Shown here piece by piece: positions 23,248 through 34,332 of a DNA stretch of 64,000 nucleotides. Location of the stretch: contig NC_056538.1 in assembly GCF_910596095.1 (NCBI RefSeq), forward strand, positions 34,398,922-34,462,921, read 5' to 3'. The notes below the pieces were generated by a model, which was not told the DNA's origin, made no database searches, and was given only the letters and a program-made list of their open reading frames with translations. Source of the stretch: Thunnus maccoyii (Eukaryota > Chordata > Actinopteri > Scombriformes > Scombridae). The first letter of the stretch is position 1. Each line of letters opens with the position of its first letter. The position numbers and the translations under genes are program-made.

Positions 23248-24433
23248 AAACAATGAGAAAATTTGTTTGTTTGCTTATTTATTTATTATTGTGTTGTTGT
23301 TGTTGTTTTTTTGAGGTGGAGGGTGTAAATACGTGATCGGGTGATATATACGGTTAATCTCTTTATGTTCGTTTATTGTAAATGAAGAATTGGACCAATA
23401 AAGGGTTGGTTAAAGGTCAAAGGTTATTCTTTCTTTCTTGTTACGCCACTTTAACTCTAAATTTGACCCCCTAAACATGCTCAAAAACTCACCAAATTTG
23501 GCACGCACATCAGGGCTGGTGAAAAATTTGATAAAATGTAAAAATTAACCCCCAAAGTGCCAAAATGTGCTCGAGAGCGCCACCTATTTATCTAAAACGG
23601 CCGCCACGGCCTGTAGGAATGTCGGAGAGAGATCGAACCAAAACTCAATTATTCGTCACATCAAGACCTACAAATCATATGCTGACGCCCCTGACCTAAA
23701 TCCAACAGGTAGTCCGCAATGTCAATTTCAAAATACGATTTTTTGCCAATTTTGGACCTTGAATAAACGCTATCTCCTCCTAGGGCGTTAATGGTATCGG
23801 CTTCAAACTTTAATACATGACTTATCACACTGTGTTGAGCAAAAGTTATTAAAAACTTTGTAATAACTCGAACGGTTTAGATTTAGTAAGCCCTGAAAGT
23901 TGGAGTGCGACATTACACCTTATAATGTAAACCAATGGGGAGGCAATCTCTGGGCATGGACTTTGTGCCAAACTGGGGCATCTGGCGTCTAAACTATAAG
24001 TCCGACCACTTTCAAACCTGTATCAATGGATTCGAGACGAAAATTCCTACAAAAAAATGCGATTTTTATGTAGGATTTGGCCAAAGTTATGGGATTTATG
24101 AGGATATTTCACAAGAAGATCACTTTGAAATCCTTCCTTCCAACTGAGAGGGACAAAGAGAATGGGAGGGGGGGGATGGGTAAAGTAAACATCTACTGCC
24201 TGTGACAGAAGCCCTTGGACTGCACCACACTCCAGTTACTTAGTGTTTCTACACATGTGACAGCAGTGTTCAATCCTTACTTTTTTTTTCAAGAAGTACA
24301 TGTGCTCCTAAAAGACAAAAATTAGGATCATACATATAACTTTAGGAGCACACTGAAAAATGTTCAAGTAACAGTTTCTTAAAGAAAACAATTCATTACA
24401 TACATATTTACAATTTATCACATACATATTTAA

Positions 24434-24438
<5 letters not shown>

Positions 24439-24474
<36 letters not shown>
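24439..24474. repeat. (GT)n microsatellite
   Basis: About 36 bp of pure GT inside composite copy A; no matching tract at this place in copy B. Confidence 0.95.
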
Positions 24475-24478
<4 letters not shown>

Positions 24479-24487
24479 CACAGTTTG

Positions 24488-24722
24488 CTGTTTTTAGGGA
24501 TGCTTGATTATGGCAAAAATTATAATCACAATCATTTTTGTTCAATATTGAGATCATGATTATTTAACATGATTACTTTTTGACTGTCATCTTCTCCAAT
24601 TGCTGTTGTTCATACATGCACATATTTTTTCTAACTTGGCGGAGGAGACTATTACATATGTAATCATATATTGTAGTAATGATTAAGAAAAACTATAGCC
24701 TATATGAGGGAAAAACTCAGGA
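24488..24722. repeat. hAT-like element fragment, copy A
   Basis: GGGATGCTTGATTATGGCAA followed by TTATAATCAC/GATCATGATT repeats and the AACTTGGCGGAGGAGACT block. The same ~235 bp, about 90% identical by eye, is at 28807-29041. It resembles ends of hAT-type elements common in fish, but no paired terminus was found. Confidence 0.5.
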
Positions 24723-24753
24723 AGGCTGGAGTTCCAGAGCTCTGTATTAAAAC

Positions 24754-25992
24754 TGTAATGGACCTGCCATGAGGGTGGAGCAAACTCCATTTCCAAGGAT
24801 GCTTTGCGATTTTCACACCTCAGCAGGGAACAGTCAACATCGGTCCCTCATTGGCGGAGACGCTCCTGCACGGCGGAGCGTCCTGATGACGCAGCCATGA
24901 CATCACCACCCCTTTATAAGCGAGCACGCCCAAAATACGTGTCTTTCCCATGTCACTGAGCTAGGGGTAACTCCTGTTCCCCTGTGAGTTAGCTTGACTA
25001 CCCCACGAACATGTTGTCCCCTCATCGAAGACTCCCCTCGTCGGACGAGACGAGACTTTGCCTGTGTTCACCCGAACACATTCCTGGATCCGAGAGAGAC
25101 CGCTGCTGCAACCAGCGTCCTCGAATTCCCTCGAGAAAGAAGAAATAAAGTGACTTCAGGATAACGTGGAACGGCTCTGCCCTGCTCGTTTTTGCCGAGT
25201 GGACTCTGCTGTTCTCTCCGCCACTCCACTCAGAGCCAGCTGCCGTGATTTTCGCCGACCATGCGAGAACGGCACCGTTTGCCTCCGAGCCAAGAACAAA
25301 GTTGGACATTAAGACGGACTACACACACACACACACCCTGCTCGCTTTCTGAAGCGACCAAGTAAGAGGCATAAGTCTGGGCATAGGCAGTGTTAGTTGT
25401 GTGTTCTTTGCAGCATCAGTTGCTGTTGTTTAGCATTTAGCTTTTTAGCTTTATTCCTATTGTCTTGTTGTGTGAGTTGACGGACCGCCAAGTCCATTTT
25501 TCTCTGCTTTACTCTGAGGAGTATTTTAAGTTTGCTGCCTGTTAGTTGTGTTCACCACGCTAGACTATTTTGTGTTTGTCCTGCTCGGGACTACTGCTGT
25601 GTTTGTGCCACCGTGAGTGAGAAAGTAAATTGATTTGTCGATCAGAATCCAGACAACGTGCGTTACAGACTGCCGTCCGTACGTGCGCTCTCTGTGGACA
25701 AAAGCTTCTCTCCCTCTCACGATCGCTTTCCCTCCTCCCTCTCTTGCGACTAACACACACACTCACACGCGTGCACAGATACACGCACCGACATCTTTTA
25801 GCACATCTGATGGTCAGATAACATCGGACAAAGCTTTGCGTTGTCTTTCCTTATCCGTCATCAGACACGTGTGTTTTTCACGGAATTGGGTGAGGGCAAG
25901 ACGCCGACCACCAGTCACCTTGTTTTTGTCTAGCCAAGACACCGCCGTACTTCTGCCATTCGGGTCGCGTCACACACGCGCACACACTCACA

Positions 25993-26033
<41 letters not shown>

Positions 26034-26446
26034 ACATTCCCCTGCAAGTGTTTTGTTTGGTAGAATTAGATTGAATAGCTATTTATTGAATGAAGCATTT
26101 GTTAACTTTGTTAATTTTGCTAAGTTGAATAAACACTGTTATATCTTTAAAGAGAAGTTCTTTTGTCATTATTGTGTAACATATTATGAAAAGTGGCTGA
26201 TTGAAGGAGTCAGAGCTCGAATTCAACCCTTCTTTGTTCATCCTTGAATGTTTATCTCTCAGATATTAACATTCTAGGTGAACTCCCATTTATGAGATTA
26301 CCTTGTTCGGTTATTGGTCCCGGTTTCCGGGTGGTGCTCCGTATTTGTTAGTTCATATTAATAATTCTATTAATTGTTATAATTAATTATTTTTGATAAT
26401 TGATAATTATAGCAAATAATCAACTGTGTTCCTCATAGATCCTACA
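24754..26446 (+). mobile_element. Probable solo LTR or LTR plus short leader of an unidentified retroelement
   Basis: Putative limits are TGTAATGG (24754) and CCTACA (26446). TATA-like CTTTATAAG at 24912, an upstream TGATGACGCAG, AATAAA at about 26127, and TTGGTGCCTGAAT right after the end, which looks like a tRNA primer site. About 170 bp of possible leader follows to 26620. At about 1.7 kb it would be a long LTR with an unusually long R/U5. The right 1.16 kb (25288-26446) recurs at 29546-30726. No pol is present. Confidence 0.45.
25975..26034. repeat. (CA)n microsatellite inside the LTR-like block, copy A
   Basis: CA repeats of about 60 bp; the orthologous tract in copy B is at 30225-30275. 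Confidence 0.95.
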
Positions 26447-26682
26447 GTTGGTGCCTGAATTATTGATTAAGGTTAATAATATTTTGATTTCATAATTCAT
26501 AATTGTCTGTGAACAGAGGGATGGGCTCACAGAGAGACACTGGTTAGTATTGTGTGTCAAAAGACTCTCACACTGATCATCTCCAAACGTTTTCTTGGTT
26601 CCCAGAAGCTTAGCTGACTGCGCCGCGGCCCAATGTGCGCAAGGGTGCGAAGGCCCGTTCAACGCTGCTTGCAGCTTTAATT

Positions 26683-27069
26683 AGGGCCTGAGCCCAAAGG
26701 GCGAAGACCCTATTGTTTTTCGTGTGTTTGTTTCTTTCTTATTATTAAGGCCTGAGCCCAAAGGGCGAAGACCCTATTGTTTTTCGTGTGTTTGTTTCTT
26801 TCTTATTATTAGGGCCTGAGCCCAAAGGGCGAAGACCCTATTGTTTTTCGTGTGTTTGTTTCTTTCTTATTATTAAGGCCTGAGCCCAAAGGGCGAAGAC
26901 CCTATTGTTTTTCGTGTGTTTGTTTCTTTCTTATTATTAGGGCCTGAGCCCAAAGGGCGAAGACCCTATTGTTTTTCGTGTGTTACTTTCTTTCTTATTA
27001 TTATTAGGGCCTGAGCCCAAAGGGCGAAGACCCTATTGTTTTTCGTGTGTTTGTTTCTTTCTTATTATT
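26683..27069 (+). repeat. Six tandem copies of a 64-bp GGGCCTGAG head unit
   Basis: Units start at 26683, 26747, 26811, 26875, 26939 and 27006 (steps 64, 64, 64, 64, 67). Each reads GGCCTGAGCCCAAAGGGCGA, then AGACCCTATTGTTTTTCG and a T-rich end. Units 2 and 4 begin AAGG where units 1, 3, 5 and 6 begin AGGG, so growth was probably by a 128-bp dimer. The array joins directly to the tail of copy A and leads into copy B. Confidence 0.95.
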
Positions 27070-27227
27070 ATTCTTTATTATTATGCCACTTTAACTCTAA
27101 ATTTTACCCCCTAAACATGCTCAAAAACTCAGCAAATTTGGCACGCACATCAGATCTGGTGAAAAATTTGATAAAATGTAAAAATTAACCCCCAAAGTGC
27201 CAAAATGTGCTCGAGAGCGCCACCTAT

Positions 27228-28750
27228 CAATCAATCAATCAATCAATTTTTATTTATATAGCGCCATATCACAACAGAAGTCATCTCAAGGCACTTTTCA
27301 CATAGAGCAGGTCAAGACCGTACTCTTTAATTTACAGAGACCCAACAATTCCCCCATGAGCAAGCACTTGGCGATAGCGGTAAGGAAAAACTCCCCTTTA
27401 ACGGGTAGAAACCTCAAGCAGACCCCGGCTCTTGGTGGGCGGCCATCTGCTTTGACCGGTTGGGTTGAGAGAGAGAAAGAGAGAGGGAAAGGGGGAGGGG
27501 GGACAGAAGAAAAACAATCACAACAACAACAACAAGCACAAGCAGCAATAGCCAGGGAAGGATGCCATCAGGACTGTGAAGGACCGCGAAGGTTCGGCCC
27601 GGGACTCAGGTTTTCCTGTGAGATGAGAAAGCACAAAAAACTCCGGGGAAGAAGCAAAGTTAGTGACATGCATTGATGTTACATGAATGCATACAGATGG
27701 AGAGGAGGAGGAGGAGAGAGGAGCTCAGTGCATCATGGGAAGTCCCCCAGCAGTCTAGGCCTATAGCAGCATAACTAAGGGCTGATCCAAGGCGAGCCTG
27801 GTCGGCCCTAACTATAAGCTTTATCAAAAAGGAAAGTTTTAAGCCTACTCTTAAACATAGAGAGGGTGTCTGCACCCCGGACTGAATCCGGTAGATGGTT
27901 CCACAGAAGAGGAGCCTGATAGCTGAAGGCTCTGCCTCCCATTCTACTTTTAAAGACTGTAGGGACCACCAGTAAGCCTGCATACTGGGAGCGCAGTGTT
28001 CTAGTGGGATAATACGGTATTATGAGCTCTTCAAGATATGATGGTGCCTGACCATTAAGGGGTTTGTAAGTTAGGAGAAGGATTTTAAATTCTATTCTAG
28101 ATTTTACAGGAAGCCAATGTAGTGAAGCTAAAATGGGAGAAATGTGGTCTCTTTTTCTAGTTTTAGTCAATACACGTGCAGCTGCATTCTGGACCAGCTG
28201 GAGAGTCTTTAGAGACTTGTTAGGGCAGCCTGATAATAAGGAATTGCAATAATCCAGCCTAGAAGTAACAAATGCGTGAACTAGTTTTTCTGCATCTTTT
28301 AGGGACAGGATGTGCCTGATTTTTGTGATATTACGTAAGTGAAAAAGGCAGTCCTTGAGATTTGATTTATGTGGGAGTTAAAGGACATATCCTGATCAAA
28401 GATAACTCCCAGATTCCTTACGGTGGTGCTGGAGGCCAGGGTAATGCCATCCAGAGTAGCTTTATCATTAGATAATGTGTTTCTAAGGTGTTTAGGGCCA
28501 AGCACAATAACTTCAGTTTTATCTGAATTTAGTAGTAGAAAATTGCAGGTCATCCAGGTCTTTATGTCGTTAAGGCATGTTTGGAGTTTGTTTAACTGAT
28601 TGGGTTCATCTGGCTTCACTGATAAATATAATTGGGTGTCATCTGCGTAACAATGAAAATTTATGGAGTGTTTCCTAATGATATTACCTAAAGGAAGCAT
28701 ATATAAGGTGAATAGAATTGATCCAAGTACAGAACCTTGTGGAACTCCGT
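27228..28750 (-). mobile_element. 5'-truncated L2/CR1-like LINE inserted in copy B
   Basis: Same family and orientation as the 14.7-16.8 kb copy, about 95% identical by eye, with the (TCAA)n tail at 27228-27250. The RT remainder is in two frames: 28750-28299 ([29 protein letters not shown]) and 28170-27808 ([15 protein letters not shown] to [10 protein letters not shown]). Truncated at the GGAACTCC point near 28748. No clean target duplication: the uninterrupted copy A reads CCTATTTATCTAAAA and the TTA is missing here. Confidence 0.9.
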
Positions 28751-29545
28751 GTCTAAAACGGCTGTCACGGCCTGTAGGAATGTCGTAGAGAGATCGAACC
28801 AAAACTGCTGTTTTTAGGGGTGCTTGATTATGGCAAAAATTATAATCACGATCATTTTTGTCCAATATTGAGATCGTGATTATTTAACATGATTACTTTT
28901 TGACTGTCATCTTCTCCAATTGCTGTTGTTCATACATGCACATATCTTTTCTAACTTGGCTGAGGAGACTATTACACATGTGATCATATATTGTACTAAT
29001 GATCAAGAAAGACTATAGCTGATATGACGGAAAAACTCAGGAAGAGGATGGCAGTAATGCATCTAATATGCTGGTTGCCAAACGTTGTTATAAACCAAAA
29101 AGGGGAGGGTAAAATATTTTTCCTCACAGAGTGGTACATCCTGTCAGCCGAGGGATTTCCTATCTGTGCAGCTGAACACAGTAGTTCTCTACGGACTGTT
29201 TTACCGTGATGGTCACTGTGTTTTTTCTGCAGGTTTCACTTCACTCAGCTGGCCGACAGACCCGCTGATTCTCTCCGCTTTAACCTAAATAACAAATCGG
29301 GACTCGGTGCTCCGTTTGGATCTAAACAGAGAGCCAGGGTTAGCTGAGAGGCTAGCAGAGGCTAACTGGTTGTGCTTCTTTCGGTGATGCTGCAGTTAAC
29401 GCTCCGCTGCCCTTACAAGCGTCGCCACTTCCTGTATCCGTCATTTCAACTTTCAATCCCTCTAGAATTCATGTACTTTTATGGTTGCAATTAGTAGTCG
29501 CACAGTGTACAAGTATTTTTTTTCCACTTCGCACACATCTATTTT

Positions 29546-30238
29546 TAGCCAAGGACAAAGTTGGACATTAAGACGGACTACACACACACCCTGCTCGCTT
29601 TGTGAAGCGACCAAGTAAGAGGCATAAGTCTGGGCAGGGGCAGAGTAGTTGTGTGTTCTTTTCAGCATCAGTTGCTGTTGTTTAGCTTTTTAGCTTTAAT
29701 GCTATTGTTCTTGTTGTGTGAGTTGATGGACCGCCGAGTCCATTTTTCTCTGCTTTACTCTGAGGAGTATTTTAAGTTTGCTGCCTGTTAGTTATGTTCA
29801 TTACGCTAGACTATTTTGTGTTTGTCCCGCTCGGGACTACTGCTGTGTTTGTGCCACCGTGAGTGAGAAAGTAAACTGCTTTGTCGATCTGAAACCAGAC
29901 AACGTGCGTTACAGACTGCCGTCCGTACGTGCGCTCTCTGTGGACAAAAGCTTCTCTCCCTCTCACGATCGCTTTCCCTCCTCCCTCTCTTGCGACTAAC
30001 ACACACACTCACACGCGTGCACAGATACACGCACCGACATCTTTTAGCACATCTGATGGTCAGATAACATCGGACAAAGCTTTGCGTTGTCTTTCCTTAT
30101 CCGTCATCAGACACGTGTGTTTTTCACGGAATTGGGTGAGGGCAAGACGCCGACCACCAGTCACCTTGTTTTTGTCTAGCCAAGACACCGCCGTACTTCT
30201 GCCATTCGGGTCGCGTCACGCACGCGCACACACTCACA

Positions 30239-30276
<38 letters not shown>

Positions 30277-30726
30277 CATACATACACGCATTCCCCTGCA
30301 AGTGTCCAACCCTGTGCAAAGCTGTTTGTGTTTTGTTTGGTAGAATTAGATTGAATAGCTATTTATTGAATGAAGCATTTGTTAACTTTGTTAATTTTGC
30401 TAAGTTGAATAAACACTGTTATATCTGTAAAGAGAAGTTCTTTTGTCATTATTGTGTAACATATTATGAAAAATGGCTGATTGAAGGAGTCAGAGCTCAA
30501 ATTCAACCCTTCTTTGTTCACCCTTGAATGTTTATCTCTCAGATATTAACATTCTAGGTGAACTCCCATTTATGAGATCACCTTGTTCGGTTATTGGTCC
30601 CGGTTTCCGGGTGGTGCTTCATATTTGTTAGTTCATATTAATATTTCTGTTAATTGTTATAATTAATTATTATTGATAATTGATAATTATAGCAAATAAT
30701 CAACTGTGTTCCTCGCAGATCCTACA
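29546..30726 (+). repeat. LTR-like block, copy B (5' part missing)
   Basis: Corresponds to 25288-26446 of copy A with small differences; the first ~530 bp of the copy A LTR, including its TATA region, is replaced by unrelated sequence. AATAAA (about 30408), the CCTACA end (30726) and the following TTGGTGCCTGAAT are retained. Confidence 0.7.
30225..30275. repeat. (CA)n microsatellite inside the LTR-like block, copy B
   Basis: CA repeat followed by TATATACATACATACACG; differs in length and end from the copy A tract. Confidence 0.9.
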
Positions 30727-30951
30727 GTTGGTGCCTGAATTATTGATTAAGGTTAACAATATTTTGATTTCATAATTCATAATTGTCTGTGAACAGAGGG
30801 GTGGGCTCACAGAGAGACACTGGTTAGTATTGTGTGTCAAAAGACTCTCACACTGATCATCTCCAAATGTTTTCTTGGTTCCCAGAAGCTCAGCTGACTG
30901 TGACGTGGCCCGATGTGCGCGAAGGCCCGTTCAACGCTGCATGCAGCTTTA

Positions 30952-32250
30952 ATTTTTCTTGCACTTTTTGTTGCACTGTTGGCCCAGTGGGAGTATTTAA
31001 CCCTAAAGAATTGCCTATGAAGATTGTTTTAATTATGTGTATTTGCTTTAGTTTGAGAATTTACTAGTTTGCATTAGTTGACACCGTCAGTAGTGATTGT
31101 AGTGAACGAAATGACCTGCCGACCGTTTCACCGTGAATGTAGAGATGCTCACTGGTTCAAGCTGCAATTAAAGCAGACTGATAGCTTTGAAGTGGTTTCC
31201 AGTGTGTCATCTATTAATAAAGTAACCACAGCTCCCCACAATACATATTTAAAAAAAGAAAGTACCTTTGGGAGGGTGGGGCCTGTTTCAATTGAAACGG
31301 ATGAAACATAGCTAAGGCCGCTAACGCAGCACAGAAAGGTTGATGGCCACCATGAATTCATTGGTGTAGTTACACAGCTTGAGTCACTGTCATCCGTTGA
31401 CACATTTGTGCAAAGTTAGCATGATCCACAGTCAGAATGGTCACAGTTACACGTCCCAGTTGGAAAAATATTGGAAAACCTCTTTGATGATGTGATGAAA
31501 AGCTGCATTAAAGGAATATTGTGCCAAACCCTGATTAGTCTCCTAAATCCACTGAAAGGTTCTGTAGGCAACTTTTATAAAAATCACTTTCTGTTAAATC
31601 TGCTGAAATTTTCCTCATATCCAGACAGATATCTATGAGTCAAGTATTCTGTGTAAAAAAATCAGTTCTCTCTGACTCTACCCAGGACTGTAATCCAGGT
31701 TTGTAAAATTCTGCTGGTTGAAATGAAAAGAACCAATCACAGGTGATTGATCGATGTCAATCATCCTGCTCCTCGTGCACATGTAGAGCAGCCACCGCCC
31801 CTCACAGCGGTGGAGAAACAGCCGGCAGAAATGATAAACTACCTGTTGCAAACAAGTTTACATGTAAAAAAGACTAAATGAAAGAAGACAGAGGAGAAAA
31901 AGTGAGCTAGAAGAAAGGAGTACATCAGGCCAGAGATCAAAGTCAAGTAAACATTGGAGCTGCTTTTCCAAAATGGAGAGCTGCAGATCTCAGAGCTGCT
32001 AGATAGAAATGGAAATGTCTCTTGGATAGATAATTACTTTTAATTATTTAATTAAATAATATTTACAGATTATTATTATTATTATTATTATTATTAATTT
32101 GTGCGAGATGAGTGTTTAACAATATGACATGGGACAGTACAAACGGGAGAAGCAACAGAACCAGACAATAACCCAAACAAAATGACAACATGAACAATAA
32201 ATAAATAAAAATCTTGGCTTTATACTAGATGCACGTGTGTGTGTGTGTTA
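30952..32250. other. Non-coding, probable decayed repeats
   Basis: No gene seen. The part from about 31560 to 31960 (GTAGGCAACTTTTATAAAAA, later ACCAATCACAGG) resembles a MITE I have seen often in fish genomes, but I could not find both ends. A short (ATT)n lies at about 32069-32096. Confidence 0.4.
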
Positions 32251-32722
32251 CCCCACTAGATTACTGCACTCCCAGTATGCAACTTACTGGTGGTTCCTAC
32301 AGTCTTTAAAAGTAGAATGGGAGGCAGAGCCTTCAGCTATCAGGCTCCTCTCCTGTGGAACCATCTTCTAGGTTCGGTCCGGGGTGCAGACACCCTCTCT
32401 ATGTTTAAGAGTAGACTTAAAACTTTCCTTTTTGATAAAGCTTATAGTTAGGGCCGACCAGGCTCACCTTGGATCAGCCCTTAGTTATGCTGCTATAGGC
32501 CTAGACTGCTGGGGGACTTCCCATGATGCACTGAGCTCCTCTCTCCTCCTCTCCATCTGTATGCATTAATTTACCATTACTGCATGTTACTAACTTGACT
32601 TCTTCCCCGGAGTTCTTTGTGCTTTCTTATCCGCAGGAAACCCCATAAACTGTGCTGATGTGGTGATGTCCTTCTCCTGCTGTTGTTGCTGTTTGTGGTT
32701 GCTAGTCATGTATCTATTGTTA
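32251..32722 (+). mobile_element. L2/CR1-like LINE 3' fragment, plus strand
   Basis: Opposite orientation to the 14.7 and 27.2 kb copies. Encodes the LINE C-terminal piece ([14 protein letters not shown] is an alternative-frame reading; the element frame gives [18 protein letters not shown]) and 3' UTR. It is severed at about 32722, where the GGGCCTGAG element begins, so the tail is lost. Confidence 0.8.
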
Positions 32723-32724
32723 TG

Positions 32725-33810
32725 AGGGCCTGAGCCCCAAAGGGGCGAAGACCCTATTGTATTTCGTGTTTGTTTCTTTCCTCTTCTCCTTATTCTTTCT
32801 TTATTATTACGCCACTTCAACCCTAAATTTGACCCCCTAAACATGCTCAAAAACTCACCAAATTTGGCACGCACATTTGGTCTGGTTAAAAATTTGATAA
32901 AATGTAAAAATTATCCCCCAAAGTGCCAAAATGTGATCTATAGCACCATCTATGTATCTAATATGGCCGCCACGGCCCGTAGGAATGTCGTAGAGAGATC
33001 AAACCAAAACTCAATTACTTGTCTCAAGACCTACAAATCATACGCTGACACCCCTGACCTAAATCCAAAAGGAAGTCCGCAATGTGCCCATCAAAGTACG
33101 ACTTTGCGCCAATTTTGGACCCCCAAGAAACGCCATCTCCTCCGAGGACGTTAATGGTATCGGCTTCAAACTTGAATACATGACTTATGACACTGTGTTG
33201 AACAAAAGTTGTTAAAAACTTTGTAATAACTCGAACCGTTTAGATATTATAAGCCCTGAAAGTTGTAGTGTGAACGAGTGTACGATGAAAATTAGGAATT
33301 AAATTTCTTTTACACACAAACTCATAAAAAGTTTTCAATTTATTTATTGAAATTCAAGTGAATGGGCCCAAAACTTGCATAATTTTGATGCCACAGGTGT
33401 GAGCGAGACAGACATGTCTCACCCTGCAGAAAATTCTCGTCCTCACACCGTTGAGATTTGATGTTTCGCCATGACAGAGGAAGTTGCTATAACTTTATTG
33501 TAAATGCTCCATTCTGCATCAAACTTTACATGTTTGATAAGAGTCCCAGCCCGAACACGTCTACATGACAATATTCCATCAGTGATGCAAACTGGCTGAA
33601 TAGCTCCCCCTACGAAATTTCAGTGAAGCAGCTCCACAGCGGGTAAAACAGTGGACAAAAGAAGAGATGTTTATCTCCTTCTTGCACTGTCTGAAAAGAG
33701 CCAGTATCTGACGACGTCTACATACCCGTGACAGAAGCCCTTCGATTGCACCGTGGCCCGACCTGCGCGGAGACGCGAGGGCCCGTTCAACGCTGATTGC
33801 AGCTTTCATT
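32725..33810 (+). repeat. GGGCCTGAG-family element, simplest copy (about 1.09 kb)
   Basis: It has both ends: AGGGCCTGAGCCCC at 32725 and GTTCAACGCTGATTGCAGC ending near 33805. It includes the conserved CACTTCAACCCTAAATTTGA and ACGGCCCGTAGGAATGTCG blocks shared with copies A and B. No convincing ORF or terminal inverted repeat. It serves as the reference for the insertions in copies A and B. Confidence 0.75.
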
Positions 33811-34332
33811 TTATAAAAGGCTGATGCTGATTGTGTGTATTGTGTCATTTGTTCTCCTTTTCACTTTTCACGTGTTCGTCTCATAATAAAGTTGTTCTTT
33901 ATACTATAAGTGCTGCTGAAGTCTTGATCCCTTCAGGCTTCTTTCTTTCTTCATGTACCTTGGAAGTAGATGAAGTTGTGCCAGAAATGCCTACTCTGAA
34001 AATAATAACCCTCCCAGTTTAAGTGAAACTGAACAGAGTTGCTGAGAATCCTGAAGCTGAAAAAGTATTTTCTGCCGATGTACATCATGAAATGCTGATG
34101 AAGACTGTATACACTAAATTCTGGTTGGCTGATGAAGACCATGTGACATTTACATCCTTTTACATCGGTTTTGTGCTCCAGTTTAATTGTCTGTCTTTGC
34201 CTTTTTTAATTTCAGTCAAGAGCTGATTCTCATCCACCAGGTTTTTATGGTGTTTCTTAATGTTATCTGGTTTCAACATTTTAAAGATAAGACTAACGCT
34301 GGTCCTTCTGCCTTTCTTTGGGCTTCCAGGTG
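33811..34332. other. Intergenic, no gene seen
   Basis: AT-rich sequence. Short open frames on both strands show no recognisable domain or splice structure. Confidence 0.4.

Larger units (their letters stand above)
19085..23424 (+). mobile_element. Tx1-like (L1 group) LINE, nearly full length but frameshifted
   Basis: ORF1 with a CCHC zinc knuckle (19147-19968) is followed 90 bp later by ORF2 with endonuclease and RT (from ATG 20059). The 3' region is T- and GTT-rich and ends near 23424 after AATAAAGGG. ORF2 motifs match the frog Tx1 group rather than mammalian L1 by my reading. The 5' end is placed at the ATG 19085 because sequence before it has no recognisable element features; it could start earlier. 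Confidence 0.85.
23425..26682. repeat. Composite repeat copy A (GGGCCTGAG-family element with nested insertions)
   Basis: Starts with TTACGCCACTTTAACTC (the usual GGGCCTGAG head is missing) and ends with TTCAACGCTGCTTGCAGC. Compared with the simple copy at 32.7-33.8 kb it is interrupted between about 24220 and 26620. The interruption holds a (GT)n tract, a hAT-like fragment (24488-24722), a copy-specific block (24722-25287) and an LTR-like block (to about 26446). Copy B at 27.07-30.95 kb repeats the same arrangement. No coding capacity is seen. I do not know the accepted name of this family. Confidence 0.75.
27070..30951. repeat. Composite repeat copy B, interrupted by an L2-like LINE
   Basis: Begins with ATGCCACTTTAACTCTAAAT and ends TTCAACGCTGCATGCAGC. 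The L2-like insert (27228-28750) splits it between GCCACCTAT and TCTAAAACGG. It then continues for about 55 bp, jumps to the hAT-like fragment (28807-29041), a copy-specific block (29041-29545) and the LTR-like block (29546-30726). About 700 bp present in copy A (from CAATTATTCG near 23645) is missing. Confidence 0.75.

Noticed and set aside
28299..28865. A 188-codon minus-strand protein starting at 28865
   Set aside because: The first ~38 codons lie in the host G-family repeat and only the rest is L2-like reverse transcriptase; the frame is an accident of the insertion.
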